Shown piece after piece: positions 7,474 through 14,232 of a stretch of DNA of 14,232 bases. The stretch covers positions 1-14,232 of the forward strand of contig JACIYY010000103.1 of the NCBI GenBank assembly GCA_014359685.1, read 5' to 3'. The position numbers and the translations under genes were made by a program. A model generated the notes under the pieces. It was not told the origin of the DNA and made no database searches. It saw nothing but the letters and a program-made list of their open reading frames with translations. Each line of letters opens with the position of its first letter. The stretch's first letter is position 1. The DNA is from Porphyrobacter sp. (GTDB lineage: Bacteria > Pseudomonadota > Alphaproteobacteria > Sphingomonadales > Sphingomonadaceae).

Positions 7474-8280
7474 ATGGACATTCTTGCGCTCCTCTCCGAC
7501 CCCGCCGCCTGGGCGGCTCTGCTGACTCTGATCGTTCTGGAGGTGGTGCTGGGGATCGACAATCTGATCTTCATCGCCATCCTGTCCAACAAGCTGCCGC
7601 CCGAACAGCAGGCGCTCGCCCGGCGCGTCGGCCTCGGCCTTGCGCTGGTCATGCGGATCGGCCTGCTGATGCTGATCGGCTGGCTGGTCACCCTGGAAAC
7701 GCCGCTGTTCGACCTCGGCATCGCCGGCAGCCCCGGCGAATACGGGCAGCCGACCTTTGAGACCGCATTCTCAGGCCGTGACCTGATCCTGTTGATCGGC
7801 GGGCTGTTCCTGCTGTGGAAGGCGACCAAGGAGATCCATCACACGATGGAGCCGATGGAGCAGTCGGGCGAGATCCTCGACCGCAATAAGGGCGTGGCGC
7901 AGATCACCTTCGGCGCGGCCATCGCCCAGATCATCGCGCTCGACATCGTGTTCTCGATCGATTCGATCCTCACCGCCGTCGGCATGACCGATCAGATCCC
8001 GATCATGGTCGCTGCAGTTGTCATCACCGTAGGCATCATGCTCGTCGCCGCCGATCCGCTGGCCCGCTTCATCGAGCACAATCCGACGCTGGTGATGCTG
8101 GCGCTGGCCTTCCTGGTGATGATCGGCCTGGTGCTGATCGCCGACGGATTCGGCTTCCACGTCCCCAAGGGCTACATCTACGCCGCGATGGGCTTCTCGG
8201 GCGGGGTGGAGATCCTCAACATCGTCAAGCGCAGACGCCATGCGGTGGCCGCTCCCGGCGCGGCCGAAGCCACGCCATGA
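7474..8280 (+). CDS. TerC family integral membrane protein
   Basis: TerC-family proteins are inner-membrane proteins linked to metal ion export (manganese for Alx/YceF-type members) or tellurite resistance. The substrate here is not known. The 268-residue protein has about seven hydrophobic segments. The first holds the family motif EVVLGIDNLIF (23-33), and the fourth holds ALDIVFSIDSI (155-165). The paired acidic residues Glu23, Asp29, Asp157 and Asp163 within membrane segments are typical of the family and fit metal coordination. There is no CBS or CorC_HlyC domain, so it is the short form. An ATG at 7474 lies 6 bases after AAGAAGG (7461-7467). A longer in-frame start at 7420 would add 18 residues that do not look like membrane protein. 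The stop overlaps the next gene by 4 bases (ATGA). Confidence 0.92.
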   Translation: MDILALLSDPAAWAALLTLIVLEVVLGIDNLIFIAILSNKLPPEQQALARRVGLGLALVMRIGLLMLIGWLVTLETPLFDLGIAGSPGEYGQPTFETAFSGRDLILLIGGLFLLWKATKEIHHTMEPMEQSGEILDRNKGVAQITFGAAIAQIIALDIVFSIDSILTAVGMTDQIPIMVAAVVITVGIMLVAADPLARFIEHNPTLVMLALAFLVMIGLVLIADGFGFHVPKGYIYAAMGFSGGVEILNIVKRRRHAVAAPGAAEATP

Positions 8281-8711
8281 CCCGGTTCCGGCCGCTGACC
8301 GACAGCGTCTCGGTCAGCTCGCAGATCGACGCCGCCGACGTGGCAGAGGCGGCGCGCCTGGGCTTTGCCATGATCGTCAACAACCGCCCGGAGCGCGAAT
8401 CGCCCGACCAGACGCCGGGCGACGTGATCGCCGAGGCGGCACGCGCGGCCGGCCTGTCCTATCGGGCGATCCCGGTGACCCATTCCGGCTTCAGCGGGAA
8501 TCAGGTCGACGCGCTGATCGAGGCACTGGATCGGGCGGAGGGGCCGGTCCTGTGCTATTGCCGCTCGGGCACCCGCTCGGCCCTGCTATGGGCGCTCGCC
8601 TGCGCCCGCCGTGGCGAGCAGCCCGATGCAATTGCGCAGCGCGCGCAGGCCGCCGGCTACGACGTCTCGGCCATCCGCCCGCTGCTGGACATGTTCGCCA
8701 CCCGCGACTGA
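8277..8711 (+). CDS. TIGR01244 / DUF442 family protein (rhodanese-like or phosphatase-like)
   Basis: This 144-residue protein matches the family annotated as TIGR01244 'sulfur transferase' or beta-lactamase-hydrolase-like phosphatase. The active loop is Cys95-Arg-Ser-Gly-Thr-Arg100-Ser101, preceded by a buried strand GPVLCY. A Cys-x4-Arg loop is the spacing of rhodaneses rather than the Cys-x5-Arg of tyrosine phosphatases, so sulfur transfer is the better guess, but the substrate is unknown. N-terminal landmarks are the QI-D-A start, IVNNRPERE (33-41) and the loop VTHSGFSG (67-74). It has no signal peptide. The ATG overlaps the terC stop, so the two are translated together. In some bacteria this domain is fused to a beta-lactamase-fold persulfide dioxygenase-like protein; here it stands alone. 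The gene is followed by a bidirectional terminator. Confidence 0.88.
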   Translation: MTRFRPLTDSVSVSSQIDAADVAEAARLGFAMIVNNRPERESPDQTPGDVIAEAARAAGLSYRAIPVTHSGFSGNQVDALIEALDRAEGPVLCYCRSGTRSALLWALACARRGEQPDAIAQRAQAAGYDVSAIRPLLDMFATRD

Positions 8712-8763
8712 GCGCCGCCGGCGCCGCGCTGCCTCCGCCGGCTTGCCCACCTGTCGCGCACAG

Positions 8764-8799
8764 AAAAAGGGCCGGGAGATTGCTCTCCCGGCCCCTTTT
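8764..8799. terminator. Bidirectional intrinsic terminator
   Basis: A perfect 11-bp stem, GGGCCGGGAGA (8769-8779) with TCTCCCGGCCC (8784-8794), has a 4-base loop. It is flanked by five A on one side and CTTTT on the other, so it can end transcription both of the terC/TIGR01244 pair and of the converging ompA-like gene. Confidence 0.92.
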
Positions 8800-8821
8800 G
8801 CTGTCGCGGTGAGGCGATGGC

Positions 8822-9852
8822 TTACATGCCCGAGCCCGGACCGTAGGTGATTTCCACCCGGCGGTTCTGCAGTTCACGCACGCCGTCGGCGGTGGGAACG
8901 CGCGGATTGGCCTCGCCGAATGCCTCGCTGGTGATGCGCGCGGCAGGGATGCCCTTGCCGGTCAGGTAGTTGCGCACACTCTCGTTGCGGCGCGCCGCGA
9001 GGCCGAGATTGTACTGCACCGTGCCCGAGCGGTCGGTGTAGCCGGCCAGCATGATCGGCACCGTGCCGCAATTCCCATAGGCTGCGATCGCGCTGTCGAG
9101 GATCGTTGCGGCTTCCGGCGTGATGGCCGACTTATCCCAGTCGAAGAACACGATGTAGGGCCCCTGGTTACACTGCGCGACCGGCGGCGGAGGCGGCGGA
9201 GGCGGCGGCGGAGGCGGAGGCGGAGGCGGGGCGGCGGCGGCGGGGGAGGCGGCGGCGGCGGAGCGGAACCACCCAGATTGGCCATCAGCGTGAGCATCAG
9301 CGAATGGGTCGCCGACTCGAACACGGCCCCATTCACATTGAACTGGTTGGTGTTGAAATAGCGATATTTCAGCCCGATCTCGGCGTCTTCGGTGACCGGT
9401 GCGCGCAGCGCGACAATACCCTGGTAGGCCCAGTTGTCATCGCTCTCCCCGGCGAAATCGGCCCAGGCCCGGCCGGCGCCGCCGCCGAACGAAACGCCGA
9501 TACCCTGTTCACCACCGATGTCGAACATCGCGTTGGCCATCGCGGTATAGAACGTCAGCTCGCCAGGACCCTCGCCGCTTATGTCCACACCGTCGATCAT
9601 GTCGACGTCGAACTCCTTGTAGGTGCCCTCCGCCTCGGCCCGCAACGGACCGAAATCGTAGCCGATGAAGGCGCCCAGATCCCAGCCATTGTCGAACTCG
9701 ATCTCGGCGGTGTCCCCTCCATCAAAGATGTCGATGTCGTCCGCCGCAGCGGCGCCCATGTCGATGCCCAGATAAGCCTGGCCATCGCGCGCCATTGCCG
9801 GCGCGGCGAGTGCCGATGCCGCAACGGCCATTCCAAGCGCAATATTTCGCAT
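8822..9852 (-). pseudogene. OmpA family outer membrane protein, frame broken in poly-proline linker
   Basis: OmpA-like porins anchor the outer membrane to peptidoglycan. The first part, from the ATG at 9852 (AAGGGG 8 bases ahead), has a signal peptide ending AMA|RDG (residue 21), then a beta-barrel with alternating strands up to ANLGG, then 11 prolines. The frame then runs into an Arg/Leu stretch. The peptidoglycan-binding domain (VFFDWDKSAITPEA, the TDRSGT loop, RRNESV, ending ITYGPGSGM) lies in another frame down to a TAA at 8822. Adding one base to the run of four G at 9228-9231 joins both parts into about 343 residues with a continuous run of about 27 prolines, the usual architecture for sphingomonad OmpA. 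Both halves look fully conserved, so a sequencing error or recent slippage is more likely than a decayed gene. As written it encodes a barrel without its anchor. Confidence 0.87.
9182..9261 (-). repeat. Poly-proline-coding (CCN)n low-complexity tract
   Basis: Eighty bases made almost only of GGC and GGA units on the plus strand encode the proline linker of the OmpA-like protein. The tract holds a run of five G (9242-9246) and a run of four G (9228-9231), the latter being where the two reading frames must meet. Such tracts are prone to replication slippage and to base-calling errors. Confidence 0.9.
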
Positions 9853-9919
9853 GTTGTTTTCCCCTTCGAACCTGCGCACTCGGCCCTAGTGGTTACAGCC
9901 ACCTGGACTGGCAACCCGA

Positions 9920-9936
9920 TCTGCGAATTTCGCAGA
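9920..9936. promoter_or_regulatory. Perfect 8-bp-arm palindrome, operator candidate upstream of ompA
   Basis: TCTGCGAA (9920-9927), one central T, then TTCGCAGA (9929-9936) form a perfect inverted repeat 67 bases before the ompA start codon. No T-tract follows on either strand, so a protein-binding site is more likely than a terminator. The binding factor is unknown. Confidence 0.45.
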
Positions 9937-10154
9937 CCTCCTCCCTGACCGGCGCGAACCATTCCCGCGCAGCGTGCGTTTCGGCAAGCGGTGAAGCAGG
10001 ATTTTGTTCCTGAGGCGAGGCCGCAGAACCCCCTACACGCTCTAAATGGCGCAGAGAGTGGCGTTTTTGCTACAGTGTGGCCGGCGGGTTGCAGCGCCCG
10101 CGCGCTCCCCGGCACCGCCGTCCGGTCGCCCGGCGCAAAGCCCTGCACCGCCAC

Positions 10155-10185
10155 GAAAAAGGGGCCGGAGCGGTGCTCCGACCCC
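10155..10185 (-). terminator. Intrinsic terminator downstream of amtB
   Basis: On the minus strand GGGGTCGGAGC (from 10185) pairs with GCTCCGGCCCC through an 11-bp stem with one G-U pair and a 3-base loop, followed by TTTTTCG. It is the second of two hairpins after amtB and the one with a proper U-tract. Confidence 0.83.
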
Positions 10186-10220
10186 TGAGTGGGCGTTCGC
10201 AGGAGGAACGCAGCCGTGCA

Positions 10221-10246
10221 GGGCCGGAGCGCTCTGGCTCCGGCCC
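10221..10246 (-). terminator. GC hairpin directly after amtB, no U-tract
   Basis: GGGCCGGAGC (10221-10230) and GCTCCGGCCC (10237-10246) form a perfect 10-bp stem with a 6-base loop, 8 bases past the amtB stop. No run of U follows, so it may protect the 3' end or pause polymerase ahead of the true terminator rather than terminate alone. Confidence 0.55.
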
Positions 10247-10254
10247 GAACCGGG

Positions 10255-11655
10255 TTACAGATTGTAGGCGCGCTCCCCGTGCTCAGCGATGTCGAGCCCT
10301 TCTGCCTCCACCGGCTCGGATACGCGCAGACCGATCAGCGTCCTGACGATCAGGCCGGCGATCAGCGTGCCGACCAGCGCCCAGACAATAGCCACGGCCA
10401 CCGCGATGACCTGGGTGACGAGCTGCTCGGCGATCACGAAATCCTCGCCGCCCGGCCCGCCCAGCGCGGGCGAATAGACGATGCCGGTGCCGATCGCGCC
10501 GACGATACCGCCGATGCCGTGGATGCCGAACGCGTCGAGCGAATCGTCATAGCCCAGCGCCGGCTTCAGCCTGGCGACCGCGAGGTAGCAGATCGTCGCC
10601 GCGACGATGCCGAGGACGACCGCGCCGAACGGGCCGGAATTGCCGGCCGCCGGGGTGACCGCGACCAGCCCGGCGATCACGCCCGAGCAGAAGCCCAGCG
10701 AGGAACCGCGATGGCCGGCAAGCCGCTCCACCACCATCCAGGTCAGGCCGCCCGCGGCGGTGGCGACGAAGGTGTTGATCATTGCCAGGCCGGCGATCCC
10801 GTCCGCTTCCAGCTCCGAACCGGCGTTGAAGCCGAACCAGCCCACCCACAGCAGCCCGGTTCCGACCATGGTCAGGGTCATCGAGTGGGGCGGCATCGGC
10901 TCGGTCGGGAAGCCCTTGCGCTTGCCCAGCAGGTAGGCGAGCACCAGCCCGGAGACGCCGGCATTGATGTGCACCACCGTGCCGCCGGCGAAATCGAGCG
11001 CGCCCATCTCGAACAGCAGCCCGCCGCCCGCCCACACCATGTGCGCGATCGGGAAATAGACGATGGTCAGCCAGATGAGCATGAACAGCATGGTGGCCGA
11101 AAACTTCATTCGCTCGGCCGTGGCACCCAGGATCAGCGCGGCGGTGATCGCCGCGAAGGTCATCTGGAAGCAGACGAACACATATTCGCTGATCACCTCG
11201 TCGGAGAAGGTGGCCGCCGTCGTGTCGGGTGTCACCGCCGACAGGAACAGGTTGCCCCAACTGAAGAAGGCGTTGCCTTCCGGCCCGAAGGCGGTGGAAT
11301 AGCCCCACATGATCCACACCAGCATCGCCAGCGCGGCGGTCGCGCCGATCTGGGTCATCATCGACAGCATGTTCTTGGACCGGGTCAGCCCGCCATAGAA
11401 CAGCGCCAGGCCCGGCAGGATCATCAGCAGCACCAGCACCGTGGAGGTCATCATCCAGGCATTGTTGCCGGGATTGGCGACAGCGGCGACCTCGGCGGCC
11501 ATCTCGGTGGCGCCGGCGATCGGGGTGCCCGCCGATTCGGCAGCGGCGGTGGCGGTATTGGTGGCGGTCTCGACGGCCTCGGCGGCCCGGGCGGCCGTCG
11601 CGGCGAACAGCGCCGCCGCCGCCGCGCCGGCACCACAAGCGATTTTGCGGATCAT
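10255..11655 (-). CDS. amtB: Ammonium transporter AmtB
   Basis: AmtB conducts ammonia/ammonium across the inner membrane and is gated by the PII protein GlnK. The 466-residue protein starts with a probable cleaved signal (ending about ATAARA, residue 24), followed by an Ala/Thr-rich stretch before the first of 11 expected membrane segments. Key residues are present: Trp208 (HMVWAGGG), Asp221 in DFAGGTVVH, and the twin pore histidines His229 and His379 (DAFGIHGIGG). The C-terminal tail ends GLDIAEHGERAYNL, typical of the family and needed for GlnK control. The ATG at 11655 has GAGGGGG about 7 bases ahead. It lies 29 bases after glnK and should share its sigma-54 promoter. Two hairpins follow the stop. 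Confidence 0.97.
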   Translation of the reverse strand: MIRKIACGAGAAAAALFAATAARAAEAVETATNTATAAAESAGTPIAGATEMAAEVAAVANPGNNAWMMTSTVLVLLMILPGLALFYGGLTRSKNMLSMMTQIGATAALAMLVWIMWGYSTAFGPEGNAFFSWGNLFLSAVTPDTTAATFSDEVISEYVFVCFQMTFAAITAALILGATAERMKFSATMLFMLIWLTIVYFPIAHMVWAGGGLLFEMGALDFAGGTVVHINAGVSGLVLAYLLGKRKGFPTEPMPPHSMTLTMVGTGLLWVGWFGFNAGSELEADGIAGLAMINTFVATAAGGLTWMVVERLAGHRGSSLGFCSGVIAGLVAVTPAAGNSGPFGAVVLGIVAATICYLAVARLKPALGYDDSLDAFGIHGIGGIVGAIGTGIVYSPALGGPGGEDFVIAEQLVTQVIAVAVAIVWALVGTLIAGLIVRTLIGLRVSEPVEAEGLDIAEHGERAYNL

Positions 11656-11684
11656 ACTGTTACCCCCTCGTGTGATGATCGCGC

Positions 11685-12946
<1,262 letters not shown>

Positions 12947-12949
12947 GGA

Positions 12950-14232
12950 TCAGCGCTCCTTGGTGGCGCCGAAGGCCAGCTCGGGGTTCTTTTCCTGCTG
13001 GTATCCGACGTCCCATGCGGACCGCGCCAGGAACACGGTGTCGCCGTCGCGGTCCTTCGCCAGGTTGGCGCGGTTGAAGCTAGCGAAGGCGTCGAGCGCG
13101 GCCGGTGCCCCCTTGACCCAGCGGGCGGTGGCGAAGGGCGCCGGCTCCAGCGTCGCGGCCACCTTGTATTCCGCCTCCAGCCGGCTCACCAGCACCTCAA
13201 GCTGCAGCTGGCCGACCACGCCGACGATCCACTGTGCGCCGACTTCCGGGTAGAACACCTGGATCACGCCCTCTTCTGACAGGTCGTCGAGCGCCTTGCG
13301 CAGCTGCTTGGTCTTGGTCGGATCCCTCAGCGCCACCCGCCGCAGGATCTCGGGCGCGAAATTGGGCAGGCCGGTGAAGCGCACCGTGTTCTTCTCGCTC
13401 AGCGTGTCGCCGACGCGCAGCGTGCCGTGATTGGGGATGCCGATGATGTCGCCGGCCTCGGCAGTGTCGGCGATCTCGCGGTCCTGGGCGAAGAACAGGA
13501 TCGGCGAATGGACCGCGATCGGCTTGCCGAGGCCCGACGGCACCAGCTTCATCCCCCGGCGAAAGGTGCCCGAAACCATCCGCATGAAGGCGATGCGGTC
13601 GCGGTGCTGGGGGTCCATATTGGCCTGCACCTTGAACACGAAGCCGGTCACCTCGTCGCGCTCCGGCCCGATCGCTCCGCCCTCGGCCGGCTGCGGGCGC
13701 GGCGGCGGGGCATGGGCGGCGATCGCCTCGATCAGCTCGGCGACGCCGAAATTCTTCAGCGCGCTTCCGAAATAGACCGGCGTCAGGTCGCCGCTGCGGA
13801 ACGCCTGCGGATCGAAGCGGGGATAGCCAGCCTGCGCCAGTTCGGCCTCCTCGGCGATCTCGGCGGGGATCGCGGGCGCGCTCTCGCGCAGCCCCAGGAA
13901 CTCGCGGCTCGGGCCTTCGGGGCGGCTGACCGTGCCGGTGGCGAAATCGAGCACCCCGGCGAAGCGACCGCCCATCCCCACCGGCCAGGCCTGCGGCGAG
14001 ACGTCGAGCGCCAGCATGTCGGCGATCTCGTCGAGCAGCTCGAAGCCCGCCCGGCCCTCCCGGTCGACCTTGTTGATGAAGGTGATGATCGGCACGCTGC
14101 GCAGCCGGCACACCTCGAACAGCTTGCGGGTCTGCGGCTCGATCCCCTTGGCCGCGTCGATCACCATCACCGCCGAATCGACCGCCGTCAGCGTGCGGTA
14201 GGTATCCTCGGAGAAATCCTCGTGCCCCGGCG
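12950..14232 (-). CDS. prfC: Peptide chain release factor 3 (partial, 5' end outside window)
   Basis: RF3 is a GTPase that recycles RF1 and RF2 from the ribosome after peptide release. The window holds the last 426 codons. The fragment begins in the G3 motif (PGHEDFSEDTY, the DTPGHEDF element of translational GTPases). It continues with DAAKGIEPQT, the G4 motif NKVD in FINKVDREGR, and a G5-like GSALKNFGV. The C-terminal domains include VGVVGQLQLEV, which is diagnostic for RF3. Roughly 100 N-terminal residues, with the P-loop, lie beyond the edge. The protein ends GATKER and its last codons contain the ribosome site for the next gene. RF3 rather than EF-G or LepA is supported by the RF3-specific stretch EGPSREFLGL and the C-terminal SAWDVGYQQEKNPEL. 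Confidence 0.96.
   Translation of the reverse strand, partial: PGHEDFSEDTYRTLTAVDSAVMVIDAAKGIEPQTRKLFEVCRLRSVPIITFINKVDREGRAGFELLDEIADMLALDVSPQAWPVGMGGRFAGVLDFATGTVSRPEGPSREFLGLRESAPAIPAEIAEEAELAQAGYPRFDPQAFRSGDLTPVYFGSALKNFGVAELIEAIAAHAPPPRPQPAEGGAIGPERDEVTGFVFKVQANMDPQHRDRIAFMRMVSGTFRRGMKLVPSGLGKPIAVHSPILFFAQDREIADTAEAGDIIGIPNHGTLRVGDTLSEKNTVRFTGLPNFAPEILRRVALRDPTKTKQLRKALDDLSEEGVIQVFYPEVGAQWIVGVVGQLQLEVLVSRLEAEYKVAATLEPAPFATARWVKGAPAALDAFASFNRANLAKDRDGDTVFLARSAWDVGYQQEKNPELAFGATKER

Larger units (their letters stand above)
9853..10254. other. Intergenic region between amtB end and ompA start
   Basis: No gene is supported in these 402 bases. Short open frames on both strands lack ribosome sites and any recognisable domain. 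The part next to amtB holds two GC hairpins (listed separately). The part next to ompA should hold its promoter. A minus-strand TTGCCA with CACTAG 17 bases later is only a weak sigma-70-like match. A 17-base dyad (9920-9936) lies just upstream of that. Confidence 0.6.

Noticed and set aside
9182..9261. Programmed ribosomal frameshift in the OmpA linker
   Set aside because: There is no classical slippery heptamer with a downstream pseudoknot. A base miscount or slippage in a G run explains the shift more simply.
9960..10150. Extracytoplasmic-function sigma (EcfG) promoter ahead of ompA
   Set aside because: A minus-strand GGAAC is present near 10007-10011, but no CGTT lies 16-17 bases downstream.

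Overview
This is a GC-rich chromosomal window with dense coding and no mobile element, tRNA, rRNA or CRISPR. Gene content points to an alphaproteobacterium, most likely of the order Sphingomonadales (Sphingomonadaceae or Erythrobacteraceae). The evidence is the 3' end of a gene transfer agent (GTA)-type tail cluster with a DUF2793 protein, the argD-argF-hslO block, a DUF3617-like secreted protein and an OmpA with a long poly-proline linker. The order is inferred from remembered family resemblance, not from a search.

Layout. Plus strand 1-2034: C-terminal part of a GTA hub/host-specificity protein (cut by the window edge), a DUF2793 protein, and a Cu/Zn superoxide dismutase lipoprotein (sodC). 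Minus strand 6317-2052: a compact run argD-argF-hslO-DUF3617-queC, probably one transcription unit. argD and argF overlap by 4 bp, and the gaps between the other genes are 4 to 46 bp. Upstream of it, after a good intrinsic terminator, lies a minus-strand double cold-shock-domain protein (6492-7244). Diverging from that on the plus strand are a TerC-family membrane protein and a TIGR01244-type rhodanese/phosphatase-like protein, which overlap by 4 bp. They end at a bidirectional terminator shared with the converging ompA-like gene.

Minus strand 14232-8822: prfC (5' end outside the window) and an endonuclease/exonuclease/phosphatase protein coupled to it. Next come glnK and amtB, the nitrogen-regulated ammonium module, with a near-perfect sigma-54 promoter in front of glnK. 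After amtB come tandem GC hairpins and a 402-bp intergenic region with a 17-bp perfect dyad, then the ompA-like gene, whose frame is broken inside its poly-proline tract as the sequence is written.

Most genes are ordinary core genes. I do not see a clear undescribed multi-gene system. The points most worth a second look are the OmpA frameshift in a slippage-prone repeat, the sigma-54 promoter with an 11-bp-period direct repeat upstream, the dyad upstream of ompA, the translationally coupled TerC/TIGR01244 pair, and the Gly/Arg-rich N-terminal extension on the cold-shock protein.
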